DNA of 64,000 nucleotides from Trichomonas tenax (taxonomy: Eukaryota > Parabasalia > Trichomonadida > Trichomonadidae): contig JALKBU010000007.1 in the NCBI GenBank assembly GCA_023091735.1, positions 62,001 to 126,000 on the forward strand, read 5' to 3'. Positions 29,765 to 39,733 of this stretch are shown here, piece by piece. Positions within the stretch are counted from its first letter, which is position 1. Each line of letters opens with the position of its first letter. The notes beneath the pieces are model-generated. The model was given only the letters and a program-made list of their open reading frames with translations, was not told the origin of the DNA and ran no database searches. A program made the position numbers and the translations under genes.

Positions 29765-30770
29765 CATCTAGTATGCCTGGTACACCTTTAACTGGTGTTT
29801 TTTTCTTAAAGAAACACAATCATTTTGCTCGCTACCAAAGCCATAAACTTGGAACAGACAATCAGAGTCGCATGGAGCCAAAATGTTTCCAACTTGAGTG
29901 ATAACTGTTTCATACTGATTTGGAATGTTGTCAGGACTGATATAGTGAAGAGACATTTCATTGTCTGGTGGTAAATTGCAGTAACTGAAATCGATGGCTA
30001 TGATCATGTTAATTTTCATTCCTTCAGCGATGTAATCAATGTATGCTGGATTTTGTTTGATTTTAGCAATCTTGAATTCAAGCTCACCAAATACATCTTT
30101 GAAAGCACGCTGTCGAGCACTTCATTCACTGTGATCATGACATTTCCCAGTTCTTTATGTTTTCCAACAGAGCTATATTCATATGCGGTGATGTCGAAAG
30201 GAGTATCCAAGTTATTCTTGCAGATCTGACTGATGGGAACCATGAACTTCTTGAATGTGCATGATAATGAACTTGGAACAATTTGGGTCCTGTAAACTGG
30301 AACTTTTTCTCCTTTGTCAAAGTACTGCTGACAATGATAAATGGTTTATTCTTTCTGAATGTATGCAATCTTTTGAGATTTTTTACAGCAAGTTCGAGCT
30401 CCAAAACCTCATATGAGTGCGCTTCGGGTTCTGTGACAAATTTAATTGATCTTCCTTCAATAGAATCGAAAATATATGTATGTCTCGATCCTTTGCGATC
30501 GATGAATTCTTTGAGAGTTACAAAATACTTTGCAAGTAATTTATAATTCTTCAGTTCGTACTTATCAGAGTTTGCATCATAAATATGAAAATGAAGAGGT
30601 TGTTCAGATCCGAAAATATATAATGCACGAATTTGGTGAACAAATTTTGGATTGAAGTCATTTTTAATGACCTCCGTCCTATCAACCTCAATGAGCTCAC
30701 CAGTGGCAGGATTTGGCACAAACATAACATTTTACTCGGCAAATATCTTAATTTTGAAAGGTTTACAAAA
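29765..30770 (-). pseudogene. Copine pseudogene 2, truncated in the vWA domain
   Basis: First C2 domain from about 30770 with an in-frame stop before MFVPNPATGELIEVDRTEV, then FVHQIRALYIFGSEQPLHF, the linker LELELAVKNLKRLHTFRKNK, a frameshift at about 30300-30318, second C2 (VPVYRTQIVPSSLSCTFKKF, then FDITAYEYSSVGKHKELGNV), another frameshift near 30095, and the beginning of the vWA domain (MKINMIIAIDFSYCNL, VYGFGSEQNDC) before a stop at 29768. The C-terminal half of the vWA domain is gone. The first frameshift sits at the same codon as in copine pseudogene 3. Confidence 0.85.
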
Positions 30771-30828
30771 CAGAAATTCATTTAAATATCAAAAATAGTA
30801 AAAGTTAATGTTAAAAGATCAAAACACA

Positions 30829-31060
30829 TTATATAGACATCATTTTACATGCATTAAGATACTGCTTAACTGCCTTTAGATGAAATATTTCAAGAGGCTT
30901 TGAATTCCAAAAATTGATATTAATCTTTTTGTTAAATTTGTTTTCATGTGACAATCTCTTGTGCACTTGCTTGCTTTGGAACTTTTGAGCTTTGCTAATA
31001 TCAGAATTATCGAATGCCACAACTTTGGAAGCTTGAATCATTCGATTCAGGATTGAAAAT
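30829..31060 (-). pseudogene. Relict of the 33-35 kb coiled-coil gene
   Basis: The minus-strand frame reads VVAFDNSDISKAQKFQSKQV followed by HKRLSHENKFNK, a recognisable copy of a C-terminal stretch of the intact coiled-coil protein at 33246-35276 (VLTFDNTALVKVQKFQNKRA, then RERLPLENKLHK). Similarity fades upstream (a possible MKSSLRCQ phrase near 31110 versus MKSLLLQC) and downstream. It lies between copine pseudogenes 2 and 3, so it looks like the remaining tail of a duplicated coiled-coil/copine pair. Confidence 0.7.
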
Positions 31061-31234
31061 CTTCATTATTTGAAATAAAGTCTTCATTTGACATCTTAAA
31101 CTCGATTTCATGATTTTTTGATGTATATCACTAAGTACGTTGTGGATAAGCTTCTTGCTGTTTGTTCTGCACATATGAGCGATAAAATTACTTAAGAATG
31201 AAAAATAGACTTGAAGTTAATTTCTGTACAATGA

Positions 31235-32064
31235 TCACATGCTAATTAAAGATGGATCTTGCTCGATTTGAGCATACTTGAATTCAAGTTTACCATATGT
31301 GTCTGTGAGAACACGAAGAGGTCGTGTTGTATCAATGCTGTTGAGCAGCTCATTGACTGTGATAGCGACACTTCCTAATTCTTTATGCTTTCCATTCGAG
31401 TTAAATTCATAAACAATGATATCAAAAGAAGTGTGATAGTTATTCTTGCATAGCTGACTGATAGGAACTTTAAACATCTTGAAGGTGCATGACAACGTAC
31501 CTGCAATATATTCAGTCCTGTAAACTGGAGACTTTTCTCTCTTGTCTGAGACTCTGCAATTGCATATAGTTTGTTCTTTCTGAAAGTGTGCAATCTTTTG
31601 AGATTTTTGACTGCAAGTTCGAGTTCTAAGACATCAGTTAACTGTGTTTCAGGCTCTGTGACGAATGAAATTGCTCTTTCCTCTAAATAATTAAACCAAT
31701 ATGAAAATTTTGTTCTTTTTGATTTGATCAATTGACTAAGTGTTTTTTTGTATTCTCCTGCTAATTTATAACTCTGCAGATCTTTCTTTTCAGGATCTGC
31801 ATCATAAATATGAAAATGAAGGGGTTGTTCTACATTCATAATATATATTGCACGAAATTGATGAACAAACTTTGGATTGATGTTACTTTCAACAATTTCA
31901 GTTCTATCAACTTCAATAAGCTTCTGTGTTGATGGATCAGGAACTAACATTACAACCAATTGATTCTTTGTGTTAATTTTGTTGCAAGAGAAACTGATGA
32001 TGACAATCATACTGAATCCTGCAGTATCAGAAGATTGTGCAAAATCTGAATTCCTTGGAACGGG
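31235..32064 (-). pseudogene. Copine pseudogene 3, C2 domains only
   Basis: The minus strand encodes the N-terminal C2 region (AGFSMIVIISFSCNKI, VMLVPDPSTQKLIEVDRTEI), INPKFVHQFRAIYIMN, QPLHFHIYDADPEKKDL and the linker LELELAVKNLKRLHTFRKNK. It shifts frame at about 31530-31545, continues SPVYRTEYIAGTLSCTFKMF and IIVYEFNSNGKHKELGSV, and ends at SLISM with a stop at 31235, before any vWA domain. About ten residues expected in the first C2 calcium loop (after SCNKI) are missing. A long hairpin lies exactly at the 5' limit of recognisable coding sequence. Confidence 0.85.
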
Positions 32065-32144
32065 ACTTGAGCGGTTTCCGCAACTTGACGCAACATTGGC
32101 TCTCAAAATTGAGAGCCAATGTTGCGTCAAATTGCGGAAGCTCA
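32065..32144. repeat. Near-perfect long hairpin, ~31 bp arms, 2-base loop
   Basis: Arms 32075-32105 and 32108-32138 pair with a single mismatch; the loop is AA. The pairing resumes (TTGAGC with GCTCAA) after a three-base bulge, so the structure spans about 32065-32144. The left arm begins TTCCGCAACTTGACGC. The phrase GTCAAGTTGCGGAAA recurs alone at 32751-32765, so the arm belongs to a local repeat family. Confidence 0.9.
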
Positions 32145-33245
32145 AAAAAATTGAATACTTTTCAGCAAGATTTGAGAGGGCCAAAATTTTAACGTCATTG
32201 CAAAGTCACTTTTAGTGATTCTTGCTTCTCGTTGAAGCCTGCTCATCATTCTTACACCACAGATACTCCATCCTGTATACACAAATCATACAGCGTAACG
32301 CAGTTAATGTATTTGTGGGTTAATTGTTTCTTAAAATCGAATTGTTGTATTTTGCATATATTATAAACGTGCATTATTGTGACGATTTGAGTATTCTGAA
32401 TAGTGACTTTGCATAGGGATGCTGATGTGTATCATTGTAGCGTATCAGATATTCTCAATACGCACTGTAGAAAAAGATGATTTTTTCGAGATTTTGGTCT
32501 TACCGATAATGGCGTGCTGAGATGGTGGCATTGATACATATAGAATATAGATCATACATCAACAAGAGATAACACTATGGTTTCAAACTGGAACAAAGAT
32601 GCGATTTGTATCTCGGTAACCAGAATGAAAATTATGATTTTCTTTGATGAAATCAAAGATACAAAAGGACTTAAAGAAGAATATGATGTTAAATCAACCA
32701 AAATTTTATCCTACTGAACAAAAAGTGAGATTGAATAGTTTACAGTTGTGTCAAGTTGCGGAAAGGTGACAGGTCTCTTTGGAACATCGTGATATGTAAC
32801 GGCAATTTTATGACATAAAACTTTATATGGCCAAATTTTATTGAAAATATAATAATGATTTGTTGCTAGCCCGCTAAGCGCTGTAATACTTTCACTTTTT
32901 ACTAATAAATATATGGTTTGAATCAACCAGAAAAACATTTCTTTAAAAATGGAACGTTTGAAATTTGATGAAAAGTGTCGTGTAAATATCACAAAAATAA
33001 CCAATTTCTGACATTTTGACATGTATATCTGCATCACAACTTTTCATTATATATGCATATGAAACCATAATTTTCATTCATTTTAAATGAAATCATCCTG
33101 CTTACACATGTGCTAATGATATGCTTAATGAAATATTGAATTTTGATTGAATCAACAATCTTCATTCCTGGAATCAATTTTATGAAAGGATAAATTAAAA
33201 CAATAAGCTCTCTCTTTAATAACAAAAAAAAATATAAATATAATA
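32145..33245. other. 1.1 kb intergenic, no gene seen
   Basis: Downstream flank of the coiled-coil gene. Contains the solitary copy of the hairpin arm (32751-32765), a minus-strand AAGTGTCGTGTAAAT variant of the recurrent motif near 32973-32985 and a GACATGTATA variant near 33018. The frames at 32711-33037 and 33034-33225 (minus) look random. Confidence 0.45.
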
Positions 33246-35276
33246 TCAGTTTTCTTGATTCTTTTTCTTTTCTTTCTTTGCTTTAGGCTTCTTTCGATTG
33301 GATTTAAGGGGTGGCAGAGAAAGAAGCTCAAACTTGCTCTCTTCAAGATCTCTAGGTGTGATTCTGTTAGATGGAGTAAGTGTCATTGATCTGGACATTG
33401 TCTGTGCTGACTCATTGGCTCTCTTCATGCGTTCGCGATTCCAAAGACGTTCTTTATCGTTAACAATAGTCTTGAAGTTTTCAACTTTGTGAAGTTTGTT
33501 TTCAAGTGGCAAACGTTCGCGTGCACGCTTGTTTTGGAACTTTTGGACTTTGACAAGAGCAGTATTATCGAATGTCAAAACTTCCTCAGCCTGACGTTGC
33601 ATGAGAAGTTTCTGTGATTCGTTGAATCGTGTCTGCATAACTTCATGATTCAGTGCTTCTTCTTTCGCCTTCTGTTCATTAGCAATGACTTCAATGGCGC
33701 CTGCTTCCACGAAACGGCACTGAAGAAGCAATGATTTCATCTGAGCACGCATTGTTGTCAATGTGTTAGAGACGTGGTTGAACATCTTCATCATCTGGTC
33801 AGAATTCCATAGTTTCTCGTGATCATCCAACTCCTTTTCGTGTTTGTCCAATAGCTTATTCTTTTGAGCCTGAAGTTTGTCTTCAAGTTCTTTCGTGAGC
33901 TTTTTAGTTTCTTTATCGAAATCATCAATCGACTTTTGAAGCTCTGTTTCTTGATCTTTTGTTGTCTGCTGCCATGCTTGCTGTGCATTGGCCTTTCTCT
34001 GTTTGAGCTGCATGTCTTGGATGTGGACAATAGCTTTATTGATGTTGGCGCCTTCCTTGAACTTGTGCTCCTGGATTTTTGCCTTTCTATCCTCTGATAA
34101 TGAATAGATAGCTTGAGTATAGATCTCATCTGGAACAACAGGAAGAGTTTCCAACTTAAGAGCCTTCGCTTTGATTTCTAAAGCTTGTTTGGAGACTTCT
34201 GGAGCCTTGAAAACTGGCATAGAGCGTCTGAAAGCAAATGGATATGATTGCTTTGGAGGAATTGGTCTATGTGAGCGAGCTGTCGATGACATTCTTGGTG
34301 AACGTGGTGGAAGCTCTTCATCATTGTTAGCTGCTTCTTCTGGTTCGTGAATGCCAACAGAGATGTGAACTTCTTGTGTATTTTCTTTATCATCAACTGA
34401 AACGATCGCTTCTTCACCATTATTCTCTGTCTGCTCATTGTTTGGCGTTTCTTCTTTGGATTCTTCTGGAAGTTCGCGCTCTTTATTTTCAGATGGATTC
34501 AAAGCATCTGTGATAATGTTTGAAAGTTTTGTGCTTTCTTCTGCGAGTTTTCCTTCTGGCTTTTTATCTTTCTGTTCATCATCGGAATACTCATCTTCTT
34601 CATAATACTCATATTCCTCTTCCTTGGCCTTCTTCTGTTCTTCTTTTGGCTCTTCTTTTTGCTCTGGTTGTGGAGTATTTTCTTGTTGATTTTGATTTGG
34701 TTCTGGAGTATCTTTTTGCTCTTGATTTTCATTGCTTTCTGGTGGCTTATCTGTGTTTTCTTGTATTTCTGTATTTTCTGGTGGTTTTTCGTTAGTATTT
34801 TCAACTTCGTTATTTATTTCCGCAACTTTATCTAGAACATTTGAGATTTGAGTATTTTCCTCTTTTGGAGTTCTTGTGACTGTTCTGAAGCTGGTTCTTC
34901 GATTTTTTTCTTTATTTTCTTCGATCTTTTTTTTATTATCTTGATTTTCTTTTGTTTCTTCTTCATACTCATATTCGTATTCATCATCATTCGGTTTTGA
35001 TTCTTTTTGTTCTGTGTTTTCCTTTGTTTCTTGTTTTTCTGGTTCATTTGTTTGTTCTGGCAGTTTTTCTTCTTTCTGAGCAGGTGGTTGTTCCGTATTT
35101 TCGTTAGTCTCCTGCTTCTCCTCTGATTGCTTGTTTTCTTCAGCATTTTCAATACTAACGGTTTCAGGATTCTCGTTTTCTTGTTTTATTCCTTCTGCAG
35201 CAGCATCACCGCCGGTATTCGGGCTTTCCGCGTTCTGTTGTTCGACCTGTCCGGCTTCATTTGTCTCATTTTGCAT
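33246..35276 (-). CDS. Glu-rich coiled-coil protein, 676 residues
   Basis: Two-part protein. Residues 1 to about 330 are low-complexity, dominated by Glu, Asn, Gln, Lys and Pro (repeated EENKE, EYEYEEE and EQKE runs) and probably disordered. Residues about 345-620 are conserved-looking helical coiled coil: SYPFAFRRSMPVFKAPEVS, then long heptad-rich stretches (DFDKETKKLTKELEDKLQAQ) and FVEAGAIEVIANEQKAKEE. The tail is basic (KSNRKKPKAKKEKKK). I do not recognise a named family; a cytoskeletal or flagellar role is possible but unproven. A TCACTTT box precedes the ATG. A relict of its C-terminal region lies at 30829-31060, so it belongs to a small local family. Confidence 0.88.
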   Translation of the reverse strand: MQNETNEAGQVEQQNAESPNTGGDAAAEGIKQENENPETVSIENAEENKQSEEKQETNENTEQPPAQKEEKLPEQTNEPEKQETKENTEQKESKPNDDEYEYEYEEETKENQDNKKKIEENKEKNRRTSFRTVTRTPKEENTQISNVLDKVAEINNEVENTNEKPPENTEIQENTDKPPESNENQEQKDTPEPNQNQQENTPQPEQKEEPKEEQKKAKEEEYEYYEEDEYSDDEQKDKKPEGKLAEESTKLSNIITDALNPSENKERELPEESKEETPNNEQTENNGEEAIVSVDDKENTQEVHISVGIHEPEEAANNDEELPPRSPRMSSTARSHRPIPPKQSYPFAFRRSMPVFKAPEVSKQALEIKAKALKLETLPVVPDEIYTQAIYSLSEDRKAKIQEHKFKEGANINKAIVHIQDMQLKQRKANAQQAWQQTTKDQETELQKSIDDFDKETKKLTKELEDKLQAQKNKLLDKHEKELDDHEKLWNSDQMMKMFNHVSNTLTTMRAQMKSLLLQCRFVEAGAIEVIANEQKAKEEALNHEVMQTRFNESQKLLMQRQAEEVLTFDNTALVKVQKFQNKRARERLPLENKLHKVENFKTIVNDKERLWNRERMKRANESAQTMSRSMTLTPSNRITPRDLEESKFELLSLPPLKSNRKKPKAKKEKKKNQEN

Positions 35277-35292
35277 CGCTTAAACAATTTGA

Positions 35293-35299
35293 AAAGTGA
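35293..35299 (-). promoter_or_regulatory. Inr-like box of the coiled-coil gene
   Basis: Minus-strand TCACTTT about 16 bases before the ATG, within TTTGTCACTTTTC. Confidence 0.6.
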
Positions 35300-35777
35300 C
35301 AAAGGGATTTGTTAGTATTTCAATTTCTTGTAACATCAAAGAATAGATGATGGTAAAACACTGAAATAAACTTCTACTTCGAATTCATATGACATCCATA
35401 TGGGTCATGGTCCAATTTATCTATTTTTGATGCATTCATTCATGAATATATATCATTTGGCATTCATTATTTTGCATGTCAAAAAATAAATTATATTTCA
35501 TTCCTTCATCAAAAGATGGCAGAAAAAGATGTTCTATCAGAGCCTTAACTCCTTCTGTCTGAAGAGAACCTACGGATTCAATTATATACGTCTTAGCTAT
35601 AAAAATAATGACATTTCGGTGTTTTAATTTTCTATTTTCCCATGAATGAATATTACGCAAAAATTTCTTTTATGAACTTGATCTTTCTATGCTAAAAATG
35701 CAGGATATGCGTTCATATATTCATAGTGATTTGATAATAACTCTATTTGTTTAATCTATTATATTTAATGATGAGAA
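35300..35777. other. Intergenic, possible minor relict
   Basis: No gene with confidence. A minus-strand frame at 35436-35660 (74 codons) contains a fairly protein-like segment (LQTEGVKALIEHLFLPSFDE) but no domain or promoter box and could be a fragment of an unidentified gene. Confidence 0.35.
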
Positions 35778-36804
35778 TCATTGATTCTTCTTGAACAAGT
35801 TGATCTTGAATGATTTCGTTAATTGGATGCCGAAGTAGACTATTCTGCCGATGATCAACAAAAGGAGAAGGATGCTTAATCCTATCCAATAATTAGAATA
35901 AATTGATTCATCATCGACGACAATTGACAAAATCGTGATTGCCCAAGGAATCAATAAATCAAGATTTAACTTGTCTGGGTTTGTTGGATCAACAATCTGA
36001 GAGATATCTTATGTCTAAATATGCTGCATAAAGAATCAAATAATAGCAGTAAAAGATGTCTGAAAATGTTTCAAACTTTCCAAATAAAAGTGGAACTGCA
36101 AAAATGAATGAATTGAGATACAATGGACAAATAGTGAAAAATGACCTAATTCTTGTCATTCTACTCTTAAAGAATCCTGGAAGAACTTCATTCGTGCTGA
36201 GAATTAATTTCAAAATGAAAATCACAGCAAACACAAAAATGAGTAGCTTTTGAATGAAACCGAATCCAACTATTGAGTGTAATAAGATCAAAATCGCAAA
36301 TAAATAGTTAAAATCTGATGATAACGATGTAAATGAGCGCTTGATGTAATTCAGCCATAAATCGTAGAAAAACCCAAATAGAGGTAATGTTGTGATTCCA
36401 ATTCTAATGTAATTGCTCGCTGTGATCATATTCATATATATTTGTGATGATATTGTGAACTGAATGCATTGATATGTAGTATCCATAAAAATTATTGTTG
36501 CCTTATATTCGGAATTGTTCAAAAACTGCCTAATTGAAACATCATTCAAAATTTGAAAGAAAATCGATATAATAGAGTCCTATAATCCAATAAAGAACAG
36601 TAATATTCTCGATTTAACAACAAATGATAGAATGAATATAAGAATTGAGAATGATAAACTAAAAATAAACCAAGCGGAAGGATTGACAATGAAATTTGTT
36701 GAAGCAGTTATCGCTTTCATTGCGTCTGAACCTCTGAACGACATTTTTGGGTCCTCAATCTTTATTTTTCTCGCATTGACCAATGCTGCGATTTCCAATT
36801 GCAT
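35778..36804 (-). pseudogene. Multi-pass membrane protein gene with stop and frameshift
   Basis: From the ATG at 36804 the frame encodes two hydrophobic helices (AWFIFSLSFSILIFILSFVV, then ILLFFIGL), hits a TAG near 36580 and continues in the same frame after it (DSIISIFFQILNDVSIRQFL) through several more membrane segments (YLFAILILLHSIVGFGFIQK, LLIFVFAVIFILKLIL). It ends in a TGA near 35989, but a shifted frame continues in style (LLIPWAITILSIVVDD, WIGLSILLLLLIIGRIVYF) to a stop at 35778. One nonsense change and one frameshift thus split an otherwise continuous ~340-codon membrane protein. Family unknown. Confidence 0.7.
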
Positions 36805-37463
36805 TTTTGAATCGTTACATATCAAATAATTTATGATTGTCAAATTGTTTTTTTTAACTCTGTTTTAGCAGCTAAATCTTTCATAACTATTGCAATAAAC
36901 ACCTATTATGCATATTGATTGATCTATTATGATAATAATTAGATCCATATCAATTATGTATTTGCTTTGATACATTCACATCAAAAGATAATCTTCTAAA
37001 ATTTAATGGTGAGTAGCAAATACCTATAGTGGGTATATATGCATCGTATATGTATATCAATGCTAATGCAATATATAATGTTTTGAGCTGCAAATTCAAA
37101 TAAATACAAATCTTGAGTAACTTTAAGACTCAAGATCATGCTAGCAACAAATAAGCTAAGTAATTCTTAACATTAACTTGATATAACTTGAACAAAGAAT
37201 TGATATTTTGCAATAGCAGTTTATATTTAGCTTTAAGTCAATGAACCATAAAGATACAGATAGTGGTTATAAGTGGCAAACAAGGATTCAAGCTGAAAGA
37301 AGAAGATGGTGAAATATGACATGTAAAATAAATTTATGACACGTCAAAAAACTAAATCTCAGCAGAATTTTATAAACCTCAACGAGAAAAAATGAAGATA
37401 AAGAAAATATCAAAAGTCGTAAAATTACCATCTGAACGATTAAAAAATTATTTTTATCAGTGA
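36805..37463. other. Divergent intergenic region
   Basis: Between the membrane pseudogene and the Ubl-UBA gene. It holds GACATGTAAAATAAA (37318-37332) and a TGACACGTCAAA variant (37337-37348) about 120-145 bp upstream of the Ubl-UBA ATG. No gene seen. Confidence 0.45.
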
Positions 37464-38834
37464 ATGAATATCAAGCTTATTGTTCCTTCTGAAGGCAAAA
37501 AAGTTGTTGACTTGAATGTTGAAAAGAAGTCAAAGATTTTGGACGTTAAACAAGCCTACGAAGAGATATTTCCAAACACGAAGAATTTGATATTGAAATT
37601 TTATCAGCAAGGAAGAGTTCTTTCCAACAATGACTTAGTTAGTGATGGAAGTAGTTACGTTTTATCAGCGCTTTTCCCGCTCTACGCAACTTATGATGGA
37701 CAAGAAAAACAAATTCTTGTAAGACCAACGGATAAATGCTTGGCAATCAAAAACGCAGTTAAGTTCTTTTTCCCACAAACAGAAAATACAAAAGTTAAAA
37801 TCTTTTTGAAAGGTTCAGAATTGGCTTATTCAAATATCGTTCAAAATGCCCTTCAGCCTTTATCACATTTAACAGTTGAAACCATAAAGAAGCAAATTCC
37901 GCTTGAAAAACTCATGAGTTTAGGATATACCAAACAACACTGCGAAGTTGCTTTATTATTGAACCAAAACAATCTTCCAAACGCTGAAAAGGAACTCAAA
38001 AACGGAAGTATCGAGAAACTTATTAAAGATGCAACAAATCCAAATCTTATTATTAACGAGAATGTACCAAAATTAATTGCCATCAAAGTATTTTTGAATC
38101 CCGATTGTTTATTCAACATAGTAGAAGAACTTTACAAGAAAATTGGAGACAATAAAATATTCTACGATCTTCCAAATTTCATTCAGCACGATCCTATTCT
38201 AAAACGTGTCGAGTTAGACTACGAAAAGGTATACTTACGTGCAGTGTCACACAGTTATCTGGATGAAGGTGATCATGGAGCACTTGTTACACCTAAAAAT
38301 AATGTGGATTGGATTTATAAGTTCTTGATCAAAGTAAGCGAGTGTGAATTCAAAATTACGAACATTGAGCGTGCATTACATACACTTTTGCCGGATTTGC
38401 ACGTGACAGGAAATCAAGTCAAAGAATTAGAAAAAAGAGCGAATCAAGAGGGTAGATTTAATCTTAATGATCCACAGAATGATAACTCTGATTATATAGA
38501 AGAAAATCGTGAAGAAGAGGAAATAAATGATGACGTTCAAGACGAAGAATTAGAAACGTTGACAACATACTTCACTGTGCTAATAGAAGCATACGTAGAC
38601 TCAGGAGATCAAGCAATGCTTGATGATTTGGTTCCATTCTTTGAAACATATGGTTTTGAAATTGAATATCTTGATCAACTTGATAATTTAGTTAACCAGC
38701 TTGAAATCAGAACAATTCCAATGAATGATTTGAGATATATAACTGGAAATGCACCAGATGGTGATATTGCAATTGCAATAGAAAATTATCTTAATGCAGG
38801 TAGAGATCTTCAAGCAGTCAACCATGAAGGATAA
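37464..38834 (+). CDS. Ubiquitin-like/UBA domain protein
   Basis: A 456-residue protein with an N-terminal ubiquitin-like fold (about residues 1-70: MNIKLIVPSEGKKVVDLNVE, LILKFYQQGRVLSNND) and a possible second Ubl-like segment (about 75-135, IFLKGSELAYSN). A UBA-like motif follows (about 145-190: LEKLMSLGYTKQHCEVALLL). The C-terminal half is acidic and helical with no clear family, although its last ~45 residues (TGNAPDGDIAIAIENYLNAG) look like another UBA-type three-helix unit. Ubl-UBA proteins usually shuttle ubiquitinated clients to the proteasome (RAD23/ubiquilin class), so this is a candidate receptor, but order and length do not match either family exactly. Confidence 0.75.
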   Translation: MNIKLIVPSEGKKVVDLNVEKKSKILDVKQAYEEIFPNTKNLILKFYQQGRVLSNNDLVSDGSSYVLSALFPLYATYDGQEKQILVRPTDKCLAIKNAVKFFFPQTENTKVKIFLKGSELAYSNIVQNALQPLSHLTVETIKKQIPLEKLMSLGYTKQHCEVALLLNQNNLPNAEKELKNGSIEKLIKDATNPNLIINENVPKLIAIKVFLNPDCLFNIVEELYKKIGDNKIFYDLPNFIQHDPILKRVELDYEKVYLRAVSHSYLDEGDHGALVTPKNNVDWIYKFLIKVSECEFKITNIERALHTLLPDLHVTGNQVKELEKRANQEGRFNLNDPQNDNSDYIEENREEEEINDDVQDEELETLTTYFTVLIEAYVDSGDQAMLDDLVPFFETYGFEIEYLDQLDNLVNQLEIRTIPMNDLRYITGNAPDGDIAIAIENYLNAGRDLQAVNHEG

Positions 38835-38923
38835 TAATATGAATAAAGTTGTATTTATTTTGTCTTTCTCAAAAGTTTATGATTAGATGAAACAAAAATA
38901 CAGAAATCCTATTTAGCATATAC

Positions 38924-39733
38924 TTACATCAATGACATTTTACTAAACCTAATTATACAAACAAAGAAAATAATAATAAAAGTAAATAATATGAAGTTGT
39001 AATTTTCATTAATGGATTTAGCTTTGTTTAATGCAATTTTTCTTTTAATATTTGCCTTCTGTAATGATATATCTAACTCATCGAATGATAAATCTTGTTT
39101 TTGTTTCGGTGATATTTTATTATCAATTTTGTTTGAATAATGTTTCAACATCATATCACCAATAGCATAGGAAAGTGTTTTTTCAACATGGTTAGTAATT
39201 ATTTCGATATTTCGATTTAGAGTGAAATATGAATTAATAGCACGCGAAATCTGAATAATAAAGTCTGGTATTTTTATATCCTTTTTGTATGCTTTCGATA
39301 GCAGGTCAAAAATAGTTTCAATATCGATAAAAATGCTGAAATATCTGTTTTGTCCAAGTCTTTTAATGAGATGATCATACTTTATCTTTAATTTCTTTGC
39401 TTTTATGAACTGCTCAGACTGTTTTATTGGATCAAATACTCGATTTAATAACATAATGAGTTGATCTTTCAATTTCTGAACAACTTCTTCATTTTTAGGG
39501 AACATTTTTGTAATTTTTGGGAGAACTTCTGTTGCAAATTCATGCTCGAGAAGTAATATCTGAAATATCGTGTCTTTCGAATTTCGCATCACCAAATCAT
39601 CGATGGAATTAACGATTTCTTGTATTGCATTCATTGATTCCTGTTTATTGATCATATTTATCCATAGCTCGACGCATGATGTTCTTATTTCTCGCAATGA
39701 GTTTTGAACAAATAAAAGATCAACATTTTCCAT
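38924..39733 (-). CDS. Tail-anchored helical membrane protein
   Basis: A 269-residue, mostly helical, Lys/Ile-rich protein whose only membrane segment is at the extreme C-terminus (NFILFTFIIIFFVCIIRF, then KMSLM), typical of tail-anchored proteins inserted into ER or organelle membranes; SNAREs and SNARE regulators share this layout. I see no clear SNARE heptad core, so family is not assigned. The start is the ATG at 39733; a TTG one codon upstream is ignored. It converges with the Ubl-UBA gene, 89 bp apart. Confidence 0.75.
   Translation of the reverse strand: MENVDLLFVQNSLREIRTSCVELWINMINKQESMNAIQEIVNSIDDLVMRNSKDTIFQILLLEHEFATEVLPKITKMFPKNEEVVQKLKDQLIMLLNRVFDPIKQSEQFIKAKKLKIKYDHLIKRLGQNRYFSIFIDIETIFDLLSKAYKKDIKIPDFIIQISRAINSYFTLNRNIEIITNHVEKTLSYAIGDMMLKHYSNKIDNKISPKQKQDLSFDELDISLQKANIKRKIALNKAKSINENYNFILFTFIIIFFVCIIRFSKMSLM

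Noticed and set aside
32065..32184. N-terminal extension of copine pseudogene 3 through the hairpin
   Set aside because: The extra residues are encoded by the palindrome and do not resemble copine sequence; similarity begins at about 32064.
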